64,000 nucleotides of DNA from the NCBI GenBank assembly GCA_022414725.1, contig CM039462.1:96084020-96148019 (forward strand), given 5' to 3'. The translations under genes were made by a program, and so were the position numbers. This stretch comes from Microglena sp. YARC (lineage: Eukaryota > Chlorophyta > Chlorophyceae > Chlamydomonadales > Chlamydomonadaceae). A model generated the notes under the pieces. The model was not told the DNA's origin. It did no database searches and was given only the letters and a program-made list of their open reading frames with translations. Every line of letters begins with the position of its first letter. Position 1 is the first letter of the stretch. This document shows positions 43,019 through 52,408 of this stretch, in pieces.

Positions 43019-43318
43019 TTGCCTAGGGCGTGCAAGTCGCCCAGACCGGTCTGGGCCAGTAAATCACCCCTCCTAACACAACACACACTCACACCTTCCC
43101 TCTTCACCACCTAACCCACACTCACTCCCCACCACCACACACATTACCGCACACTCTCCCCCTACCACCACAACACACCCCCTCCTTACAGCTTACCACC
43201 CACCATACCTCCACAACACACCCCTCACCCCATACCACCACCACCACCCTGGTCTGGGCGTGAAATTCGCCTAGATAGACCGGTCTGGGCGTGAAAATCG
43301 CCCAGACCACAGTTCCAC
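43019..43318. repeat. Palindrome-flanked CA-rich segment
   Basis: Left end: GGGCG/CGCCC stem and the palindrome AGACCGGTCT at about 43026-43052. Right end: GGTCTGGGCG, TGAAAAT, CGCCCAGACC, a perfect 10-bp hairpin at 43292-43318. It is preceded by a degenerate second copy at 43261-43290. The middle is CACACC-rich with no coding capacity. It could be a small MITE-like element, but no target-site duplication was identified. Confidence 0.55.
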
Positions 43319-43830
43319 GGGAGATTGCTCTTTTCCTATCTTGCCGAGGTTTACCTTAGCGGTTAGGGGGCGGCGTTAGATCGCATGACACGCAGGCTGA
43401 GTTACAAACGTGGTGTGTTCTACATCCCTTGTGATCTACAGTACCCTTGCTGTATCGACCCTACTTGCGAGAGTAGGAAGGGGGTGGTGAGGTTCGATTC
43501 CTCAGTATTTTGGCGTCCTGGCCCTAAGCAAACCTTGTAGGGAAGAACTGTCGGATTTCTGCCCTCGTGGTGGTTATCTAGTTATGTCTCCTTGATTCCG
43601 CCTCTAACGACCATGGCAGGGAGCTTGTCTGTCGTGGTCAACAGGGGTAGTGGTGAATGTTCGTTTGGTCGTGGGTTGGTATCTCTCACCAACCCTAAGT
43701 GCCCTACTTTGCATATTGTAGGAGTGCACCACCATTCGAACTGAATCCTCTGTGTCGCTGGTTTGTGTCGGGAGACCCACCTCCTGGGGTGAAAATCCTT
43801 TCACAACTAAAAAAAAAAAAAAAAAAAAAA
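43319..43830 (+). mobile_element. Family C element with a tRNA-like T-arm (possible SINE)
   Basis: The 3' end, TGTGTCGGGAGACCC, then GGGGTGAAAATCCTTTCAC, AACT and poly(A) at 43809-43830, matches the antisense fragment at 14183-14243. Upstream, TGAGG TTCGATT CCTCA at 43488-43504 forms a perfect tRNA T-arm and contains the box B consensus GGTTCGATTCC (43491-43501). A CCTACT/AGTAGG stem with a 6-base loop lies just before it. No good box A is found at tRNA spacing, although TAGCGGTTAGGGG occurs ~130 bases upstream. A tRNA-derived SINE is plausible but not shown. The left edge is uncertain. Confidence 0.5.
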
Positions 43831-45485
43831 TCACATGCCGGAGCTTGCTTCATGGCACCCTGGGCTGCAATGCGTTCTTGCTCATGTACGAGGACGCTTC
43901 CAACGGGTCAACCAAGACGACCCCCTCCATAGTCTGCTCCAGCCCTGACTGCTTGCAGCTGCACACTACTGACACAATGTCTCACGCTTTCTTGGAATGC
44001 CCTGATTCTGCCCCTGTCATAGACTGGCTCCTTTCCACTTGGGAGACCCTCACCGGTGGGCAGCGCCTTCCTCGTTGCCCCTTCTTCCTCCTCGCTGACG
44101 ACATCACCTTTGGCCCGGGACACCCCCTCCTCCCTCTACCCTAAGGTTGTGGTCCTTCCTGCGTATAACCACCTTGGGCGCGATATGGCAGGTCCGTTCG
44201 TCACGGCTGACAGACTGGACCATTCTGAGCCCCTTCACCACAAGGCTATCTGCCTTGCCCTAGGCCACCTTCACCAAGCCATCGCCAGGGACTGGATGCG
44301 CACCCAGACGGATCTTCGACACCTTGATAATGGCGCCTTCTGTCAAGATTGGTGGCGTGGCCTAGATTGCTATCTCACAGGGCTTCTTTGCAAGCTTATG
44401 GGCCACCCCCCGATCTTTTGCACCATGATTGGGGTCACTCCCCGGTGACCAGGAGCCTGATACCCGACCATGGAAATGACAATCCCCATGGCCTCAGCGC
44501 TCCCTACAATCCCAGACCCAATCCCAGACCCAGCCCAAGCCCTAGTTCTAGACCCTGATCTAGACCCTGACCCAGATCCAGCCCATTACCCGGATCTAGA
44601 CCTTGCTCTAGACCCTGACCCAGACCCAGCCCATTCCCGAGCTCTAGACCCTGTTCTAGACCTGACCTAAGTCCAGCCAAGCCCCAGCTCTAGGCCCCGA
44701 TCTTGACCCTGACCTAGTTCAGCCCAAGCCCAAGATCAAGACCCTGCCCCAGATCAGGATCAGGTTCCAGATTTGAACACAGCACTCGACAACGTTCCAG
44801 ATCTGGGGCTAGATCTGGAACAAGATCAAGGTCCAGATCTGCGCTAAGATCCAGATCAAGATCTAGATCTTGATACTGTCTCTGTCTTCATTCCTGTTGT
44901 TTACCTACCCAGACCAGTCTTTTAGGTTTTCGCTTTGCTTCCAGTTGTCTTTCTTCTTTTCTGGTTGCCTCCCTGCTTTTGGCTTGTTTTTGCAGTTTCT
45001 CCCTTAGTTTGCTTCCCTAGTTCAGTTTCCACCCTTAGTTTGCCTCCTTAAGTTTCCTCCTCAGTTTGCCTCCTTAGTCCCCCCTCCCCCCCCCCCCTCC
45101 CCCCCTTTTTTCTCTTAGTTTCTTGCATAGTTTTCCTTTTAGTCCTCCTTAGTTTGCATCTCCTCTTTCAGTCTTCTGATCCGGTGACTGTTAGAGGTTG
45201 CAATGTTTTGGCCCCCCCTTCATAGGTCTTTTTTCTTAGTAGTCCTAGCCCCTTCTCTTGGGCTTCCTGTTTTTGGCTTCTTTCCTTGCCTCTCTGGTTT
45301 GTTTTGTCTTCTGTTCCCGTCCTCCTTTGTCCCTTACGTCGCCCAGGTGGTGTCCGTCCCTTAGCTGTCCCTTAGCCGTTCTTGTCTTTTTCTTTGGTCT
45401 TTTCTCCTTGGTCACAAAGGGCTAGGTTTTATCAGTTGCGCCTTTTCCTGGTTCCCCCTTTGTAAAAAAAAAAAAAAAAAAAAAA
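43831..45485 (+). mobile_element. LINE-A copy 10, 5'-truncated
   Basis: It starts at TGCCGGAGCTTGCTTCATGG directly after the family C poly(A). It runs through the Cys/His motif, Asp-Pro tail (about 44520-44850), C tract (45078-45110) and hairpin to poly(A) at 45464-45485. The coding part is broken by single-base changes. Insertion beside an existing A tail suggests that the A run served as the target. Confidence 0.93.
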
Positions 45486-45516
45486 GTGGCGGTAAACGTC
45501 ACTGAATACGTAACTA

Positions 45517-46080
45517 ACACATATTGTGACAAAGTCTTTAGGTGTCTTAGATGAGATGGTCGATGTATTGGAGCTTGATATGAGATACAAGGTAAAGAAG
45601 CATGAACTAATTTTGGCTGTTACCAAATGCATGATTGATGGAAGTCGGTTCAACTTCCCACTTTGCTTAGAACAATTTGGTTGGTGTCCGGAGTGGTTGG
45701 AGTGCATTTCACTTGCGAAGACACCTTTCTCGGCTATGCATTGGACCCACAACGGACAAGTGTTACCACACATTGATCCAGACATTTTGGGATCAATACT
45801 TGCTTGGGGTGAAATTAGGGATGACAAGAACACACTTGGAGGGGGGTTTGTACTATTTGACTTGTTGATAGAGTTGAAGCCTAGAGGATTCACTATAGCT
45901 TTTGTTAAGACGCCTGAGTGGCACCATGGAAGCTTGGGACCCTTAAGTATAGTGGGTGCAAGTAGGTTTGGAGTAGCACTAGCAAATAATGTTAGAACAA
46001 TCTCCCGGGCAATTACCCAAACGGCTTCTACAACCCTACCACAGCCACTAGCATTTGCCCAAGTACATGGACTCTAATTT
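45517..46080 (+). CDS. Possible 2-oxoglutarate/Fe(II) dioxygenase domain fragment
   Basis: An open frame of about 186 residues lies directly after LINE-A copy 10 and is unlike the repeats around it in composition. Counting from GTG at 45526, it has HIDPD (H82, D84) as a candidate iron-binding HxD, TLGGGFVLFDLLIELKPRG (about 103-121), EWHHGSLG (H133/H134) as the distal iron-binding His, and ASRFGVAL with R147 as a candidate 2-oxoglutarate-binding Arg. This order matches the double-stranded beta-helix dioxygenases. The GG-x-F-...-L-x-P-G-...-HHG form recalls TET/JBP-like enzymes that fungi and some algae have in many copies. No ATG precedes the domain, so it is probably an exon or a fragment cut by LINE-A. 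The ligands are assigned by eye. Confidence 0.5.
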
Positions 46081-46129
46081 AGTTCACGTTATGCCTCCAC
46101 GCCCACCCACCCTCCCCACACCCAACCCA

Positions 46130-46203
46130 AACCCATCGTAGCCAAACCCACCCCATCCATTTTGAGCAACTAAATGTTTAGGTGGGTTTGGCTAGGATGG
46201 GTT
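46130..46203. repeat. 23-bp inverted repeat with 28-base loop
   Basis: The arms 46130-46152 and 46181-46203 are complementary at 22 of 23 positions (AACCCATC, one mismatch, TAGCCAAACCCACC). The loop is CCATCCATTTTGAGCAACTA plus 8 more bases. It lies ~50 bases after the dioxygenase-like frame. It could be a transcript 3'-end structure or the core of a small foldback element. Confidence 0.85.
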
Positions 46204-48280
46204 TTTAGGTACTAGGTGTAGCTTCTTGGTAGCCCCCCTAAGTTCTTGGTAGCCCCCCATGTCGGGCAGGATTGGGATTGTTAAGGTAGCTACCAAGGTG
46301 GAGGTGGGTGATACTTTTACCAAGGCCGTGGAGGCTAAACAGTTTTGGTACCCAAATGGGTTGGTTGGGATGGTGGACTTCAAGCGTGCGCGGGCAATAC
46401 CCCGCACATACATGCGGCCATCTGCGCAGCTATTGGGAGCTACTAGTCGTGGTATCTTTTAGGTCTGCCACTAGTCACACCGTGGAAGGTGCGACCGTGG
46501 AAGAGCTTGATTACTTTACCGGATTTTTCCATATATCTCTTGCTATTTGACGCTTTTGCTATTTCTCGCCCTTTTGCATAATTTGCATTTGGTGATTATT
46601 AGGCTTAGGGATTTTTCGGTTGATATGGATAATTCCCCTTTTTTGTTGGGCACGTCTCTTTGTCGTACATGTGTGAGAGCGACGGATTGTTCCATCCCAC
46701 ACCTTTTTTGGTTTTGTTGGTGTACTTTTCATTACGTGGAGTAACCGCTCTAAAGATGTTGCCCATCCGAACCCCACTTGATTATGTTGACATTTTGGAT
46801 TTTGACTTGCCCGTCTACATATGCCCACAAGGGCATTATTTAGCTTTTCTGAACATTTATTTTGTTGTGGTCTTGCTATTCTTTAGGTTTTATGTGGCTT
46901 CATTCTAGGGAATGTTTGGTAGAAGCTCTTGGATGCGGTTTATGGTTATTTAAATAAAGCATAGCTTTGGCTTCATTGTGATTTCCTCATTAAGGTGGAG
47001 TCTAGTTTTTTTATTTATTTTATAATTCTCCTTTGCCTCGACAGGTGGAGTTTTGTCCTTCGGTTTACTTTTCGTTTTCGGTTACGACTGTGTTATACCT
47101 CACCTAGGTGGACGAGGTGGAGTTAGAGTGGTAGGTTAGTCTCACTAATAAGTGGTAGGTTAGTCTCACTCACAGTGGCGTGTCCTCGTACATAAGTACG
47201 TGGACTCAGCCGCCCTCTTAGCCCGTAACCTAACCTCATAGTAGAATGGAGGCTAACATTGTCCAGCCTCCCGCCTCTAAACCTTGTCTTACGAAATCGA
47301 AGCTCCGCCTCTCGCTCCACCATTTGGTGTCATGTTACAAAACAAAACAGGGTTCGTTACATAAACTCAGCAAATCACTGCCGAGACTGGATAGCAGCAC
47401 GGCCTCCATAGCAGCACAGCCTCCAAATCGCTGCCGACCATCCAATTTTATAACACGGAAGCACGAGGGTTTTGAAGGCACCCCCACAAACCTAAAAACA
47501 AACTAGGTCAAGTCCCAAAAAAGGAAACAAACTAGAGGCGGAAAAAAAGAGCGGAAAGGGGAGCGTGAAGGGGAGGGATGTTAAGGCAGGTAATCCACAG
47601 CAACAAGCCCAACAAACACAAGAGAAGAGGGCTGAGCCCAAACAGCTAAAGACCAATCAAGGGCACGCGCTATGAACACCTTAATATACTTGGATAATGC
47701 CCCTAACCGAAAAGAGCCCCAGTTAATCCACCCCCGTTGACAGGGAAGACCTGTTTGCTATATGCAGCCAACACACAGCCTTGCTAGAAAGGCTCTACAA
47801 ACTTTAGTATCTATAGCGCTGCAATGTCCACCAAAGGATGTCCTCACCGGCCAGGTCCAAAGGTAGCCATCTAGAAATCCATATGTAGGTCATCACTCCA
47901 GCCACATATCCGGTATTGGGCTGATATTAAGTACAATCCGTAGGCCTGGTCGCCCGCTCAAAGGCCTAAATGTCTAGAAGGGGCCAAAGGTCATGGCCCG
48001 GCAAACGACTGTCCAAGGGAAAACACAAAGAAACTCACCACGAGAAAACACGCAGAATCTCGGGAACAAAAGGTAGATAGAGCACTGCCTAGCAAAAGCG
48101 CCAAATCCTCAAAAACCATGGCAGAAAGCAAGAGTCCCATCGAGGTGGCAAGACCAACAACAAAGCATAGCTGGACTTGAGAAAAGGTGGGAGGATTGAA
48201 AGATGAAAGATTACACGGGGCTCATGTCCTAGCAGTGAAACAACACCGCCCTAGAATCGGACTCGAGAAACGGGAAAAGG
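46204..48280. other. AT-richer stretch without an assigned gene
   Basis: A 67-residue plus-strand frame at 46259-46462 (VEVGDTFTKAVEAKQFWYPN) looks protein-like but has no known motif. It may be a further exon of the gene at 45517. A duplicated GGTAGGTTAGTCTCACT lies at about 47131-47171. From 47500 to 48280 I see only short frames and purine-rich DNA. Confidence 0.4.
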
Positions 48281-49518
48281 TTCGTCCCGGGCTGACAGAC
48301 TGGACCATTCTGAGCCCCTTCACCACAAGGCTATCTGCCTTGCCCTTGACCACCTTCACCAAGCCATCGCCAGGGACTGGATGCGCACCCAGACGGATCT
48401 TCGACACCTTGATAATGGCGCCTTCTGTCAAGATTGGTGGCGTGGCCTAGATTGCTATCTCACAGTGGCTTCCTTTGCAAGCTTATGGGCCACCCCCCCG
48501 ATCTTTTGCACCATGATTGGGGTCACTCCCGGTGACCAGGAGCCTGATACCCGCACCATGGAAATGACAATCCCTTGGCCCCAGCGCTCCCTACAATCCA
48601 GAACCCAATCCCAGACCCAGCCCAAGCCCTAGTTCTAGACCTTGCTCTAGACCCTGACCCAGACCCAGCCCATTCCCGAGCTCTAGACCCTGATCTAGAC
48701 CCTGACTTAGGTCCAGCCCAAGCCCCAGCTCTAGGCCCGATCTTGACCCTGACCTAGATCGAGCCAAGCCCAAGATCAAGACCCTGCCCCAGATCAGGAT
48801 CAGGTTCCTGATTTGGACACAGCACACGACAACGTTCCATATCTAGGGCTAGATCTGGACCAAGATCAAGGTCCAGATCTGCGCTAAGATCCAGATCAAG
48901 ATCTAGATCTTGATACTGTCTCTGTCTTCATTCCTGTTGTACATGCCCAGACCAGTCTTTTAGGTTTTCGCTTTGCTTCCAGTTGTCTTTCTTCTTTTCT
49001 GGTTGCCTCCCTGCTTTTGGCTTGTTTTTGCAGTTTCTCCCTTAGTTTGCTTCCCCTAGTTTAGTTTCCACCCTTAGTTGCCTCCTTAGTTTCCTCCTCA
49101 GTTGCCACCTTAGTCCCCCCCCCCCCCCCCTCCCCCCCTTTTTTCTCTTAGTTTCTTGCATAGTTTTCCTTTTAGTCCTCCTTAGTTTGCAACTCCTCTT
49201 TCAGTCTTCTAATCCGGTGACGGTTAGAGGTTGCAATGTTTTGGCCCCCCCTTCATAGGTCTTTTTTTTCTTAGTAGTCCTAGCCCTTCTCTTGGGCTTC
49301 CTGTTTTTGGCTTCTTCCTTGCCTCTCTGGTTTGTTTGTCTTCTGTTCCCGTCCTCCTTTGTCCCTTACGTCGCCCAGGTGGTGTCCGTCCCTTAGCTTG
49401 TCCCTTAGCCGTTCTTGTCTTTTTCTTTGGTCTTTTCTCCTTGGTCACAAAGGGCTAGTTTTTATCAGTTGCGCCTTTTCCTGGTTCCCCCCTTTGTAAA
49501 AAAAAAAAAAAAAAAAAA
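48281..49518 (+). mobile_element. LINE-A copy 11, 5'-truncated
   Basis: It starts GTTCGTCCCGGGCTGACAG and includes the last part of the C-terminal module and a shortened Asp-Pro tail (about 48600-48880, with fewer repeats than copy 2). The C tract is at 49117-49138, followed by the hairpin and poly(A) at 49498-49518. Confidence 0.93.
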
Positions 49519-49729
49519 GTCATACACGTACTCAACCGGCACTTGCATCCCATTAGCCTCCAACCTCCCCAAAAGTTGGTTGTTGGTGTTGACAAGCCTT
49601 GGTGCGTTCTCCCCTTCCCGTTCCTGCGGTGCAATCCAAAGATGAATGATATTTACAATGTATAAAGTAAGAGATTAAATTTGTAATTCATTCTTTGACT
49701 CTCACGGCAAACAAAGTAGGGAGGAGGAG
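49519..49729. other. Short unassigned segment
   Basis: No gene or repeat is recognised between LINE-A copy 11 and the G-rich minisatellite. Confidence 0.4.
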
Positions 49730-50185
49730 AGAGGGAGAGGGAGTCACAGACTCAAGACAGTCCTTGTGTGGGGGTGGGTGGGGGGTGGGTGGGGTGGGTG
49801 GGGGAGGGGGAGTCATCATGGACACATGACAGGCCTGGTGGGTGGGTGGAGGGGGTGGGATGGAGGTAGAGTCACGGACACATGACATTCCACATGTGTG
49901 TGTGTGTGGGGGGGGGGGGGGGTGGGGGGAGGGAGGGGGAGTAACGGACACATGCAGGCCTGGTGGGGGGGGGAGGGAGGGGGGAGTAACGGACACATGA
50001 CAGTCCTGGTGGGGGGGGAGGGAGGGGGGAGGGGGGGGGAGTAATGGACACATGACAGGCCTGGTGGGGGGGGGAGGAGGGGGAGTAACGGACACAGGAC
50101 AGGCATGGGGGGAGGGGGGGGGGGGGGGGGGGGGGGAGGGAGGGGGAGTAACGGACACAGGACAGGCATGGGGGGGGGGGACAAA
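49730..50185. repeat. G-rich minisatellite
   Basis: About eight units of roughly 45-70 bases alternate long G runs with a conserved GAGTAACGGACACATGACAG, CCTGGTGG segment. Unit length varies through the G runs. The Pro/His-rich minus-strand frames are by-products. The G runs could form quadruplexes. Confidence 0.9.
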
Positions 50186-50279
50186 GAAAACAAAGATCTC
50201 ATCAAATGATATTCAACTTACCCTATGACTTGCCGCAAATAAGCTCAATATGTCTTCTATAGCTTCTCCGCTCATCTTG

Positions 50280-50612
50280 TGCTTGGCCTTAATTTCCATT
50301 AGTGTTTTTTAGTGTTTTTTTGCCTCATACAGGTGTTGTGCTGCTGAGACTCTTTCCCTCTTTCTTGAATTCTCAGTTAGCAGGTCTCCTTTTGACGGTC
50401 TGCATAGTAGTTTTTGGGGGTGGATAGTAGTTTTTGGGGGTGGATCTGCTGGTCTAGCCCTAAAGACTGTTTTTTGTTTGCTTTTTCCTGGACTTGTTTA
50501 TTAGTAGCATGCCCTGCTTTGGTCTTCTTCCTTACAGAGCTTGCTGGCCTGCATTAGAGAAGAAGTGGCATGCTACTTGACAGCTGAGTTGGCACGCCGG
50601 TCTGCTGATGGA
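50280..50612 (+). mobile_element. Family B fragment, left part
   Basis: It matches the start of the longer B copy at 50746 (TTTTTTGCCT, GGTGTTGTGCT, TTCTTGAATTCTCAG) and continues to CCGGTCTGCTGATGGAG, where satellite sequence takes over. GATAGTAGTTTTTGGGGGTG is duplicated in tandem at 50405-50442. Confidence 0.75.
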
Positions 50613-50745
50613 GTCCTCCATCTCCTCCCTCTCATCCCTGCTCCTTCATGTCAGCTGCTGAGATACCTAGTAGACGAAGCTTTGAGGCGACAATTGGAGC
50701 TGGAGGTCCTTTTTTCGCCCTAGCAATGTCTGCTCTCCGGCCGGC
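50613..50745 (+). repeat. Satellite fragment inside family B
   Basis: About 130 bases match the satellite of 33558-42126 (TCCTCCATCTCCTCCCTCTC through CTAGCAATGTCTGCTCTCCG) with few changes. It is joined on both sides to family B sequence, 8.5 kb away from the main array. Confidence 0.9.
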
Positions 50746-52096
50746 GATTTTTTTAGTGTTTTTTTGCCTTAGAAAGGTGTTGTGCTGTTGAGACTCATTC
50801 CCTCTTTCTTGAATTCTCAGTCAGAAGGTCTCCTTTTGAAGGTCTGCATTGGTCAGCATCTTCTTGTTCTCTAATTTGAGACTTGCCGATCCTGGAGTGT
50901 GACATTGGTTGGAAACCATAGCGATACGGTTTGTCTTAGCATTTTGCTGCCCTAGAGGGCTGGATAGTAGTTTTCGGGGGTGGATCTGCTGCTCCTGCCC
51001 TGAAGACTGTTTTTGTTTGCTTTTTCCCGGACCTGTTAATCAGTAGCATGCCCTGCTTTGGTCTTCTTCCTTACAGAGCTTGCTGGCCTGCATTGGAGAA
51101 GAAGTTGCATGCTACTTGACAGCTGAGTTGGCACGCCGGTCTGCTGATGGAGTGATGCCCTGATGCACTGGACTGTTATAGGAGTGATGCCCTGTACCGT
51201 GTTGTATCTTGCGTCTGCAGGTTTAGGAGGCTTACTTAGGAGCTACATATTTTTTGTTACCTTGTTACCGCTCCCTTTGAACCGTAGACATGCCGCGTTG
51301 GTCGTCTTTGCAGAGCTTGCTGATTTTGCATCGGCGACTAGTGGCATGATACTAGGCTGCTGATAGACTGCGCTGAAATGCTAATGGAGTGATGCCCTGA
51401 AGCACAGGCTACCGGTTTATTTGCTTTAAAGTGCCAGCTGCTTTAGTGCGCCTTTAAGGTTTTCCTTGCTGGTCAGTGGATCTTGTGGGGGTTCTACCCT
51501 TTCACCGTCCAGGACATTTTCTAAGGAGTTTGATTTGCTTCTTTAGATACCTTGTTAGTGTTAGCTTTGGCCCTGTCCTGTTTTTTGTTGCATGCCGCGC
51601 TCTGGTCGTCTATGCAAAGCTTGCTGATCTGCATGGGTGACCTAGCGACATTTTACTAGGCTGCTGAGAGTATGTGCTGGTTTGCTACAGGAGTGATGCC
51701 TTGATGCACTGGCCTGTTACAGGAGTGATGCCCTGCAGTGTTTTAATCTTAGATCAGCAAGACCTTCGGGTGCATGCCTTTCCTTCTTTTTCTGTGTTGC
51801 TCTTGGAGGTTACAGTGGTGTTTTATTGGTTGGGGAGGAACAGTGTTGCTTGGAGGTGGGGGTGGTGCTCGGAAGGCCCTTTGTCCTTTGTCCTCCTAGT
51901 AATTATTTGGTGTCCCTCGTTCTTTTGTCCCCTAGTCTTTTCGTCTTTTGTCTTCGGATCTTTTGTCTTAGCGGACTTTTGGTCCATGTCCTCTAGTCTT
52001 CTTCTTTGGTTTTTCTTCCTTGGTCACATAGGGCTAGGTTTTTTCAGATGTTCCCTTTCCTGGTTCCTCCCTATGTAAAAAAAAAAAAAAAAAAAA
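50746..52096 (+). mobile_element. Family B element, longest copy
   Basis: About 1.35 kb, ending in poly(A) at 52077-52096. Three diverged internal sub-repeats each contain GCATGCC, CTTGCTG and GAGTGATGCCCTG, around 51046, 51290 and 51590. No open frame encodes a recognised domain, so the element cannot supply its own reverse transcriptase. The 3' terminus has the hairpin shared with LINE-A (52026-52076). The true 5' end may be upstream of 50746. Confidence 0.82.
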
Positions 52097-52408
52097 CCTC
52101 GAACGTCTGGTGGTAAAGGTGTACCGATGAAGTCGGTCTCCTTCCCCAAAGGATCGTGGAAAGTCCATCCATGGAATTCTGTGTGCCGAAACTGAGATCT
52201 GCGACTTCGAGTTCGTATATTTTCGATTGGCACGTCAATGTCACGTATGCAAAGGTTGCACAGGCACAAGACGTCTGTCATCAAAGAAAGAAGGACGCTA
52301 AACGTCAAAGCATAACTTTGAGGTGCGGTAAACTAGCGGTAATGAAGGTAGAGATAAACTCCGGCAGGCGTGACTTACATTCCTACTCGCGAGGAGCACT
52401 ACACTCAA
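52097..52408. other. Unassigned segment between families B and A
   Basis: No family is recognised. It abuts LINE-A sequence at 52409 without a T run. That junction is a recombination or deletion breakpoint and not a retrotransposition end. Confidence 0.45.

Noticed and set aside
43357..43501. A complete tRNA gene
   Set aside because: Only a T-arm and one more stem are convincing. The box A-like word is ~130 bases away, and no acceptor stem pairs.
49688..50205. Pro-rich minus-strand frames as an extensin-like cell-wall protein
   Set aside because: They follow a G-rich minisatellite and have no start context, signal peptide or conserved motif.
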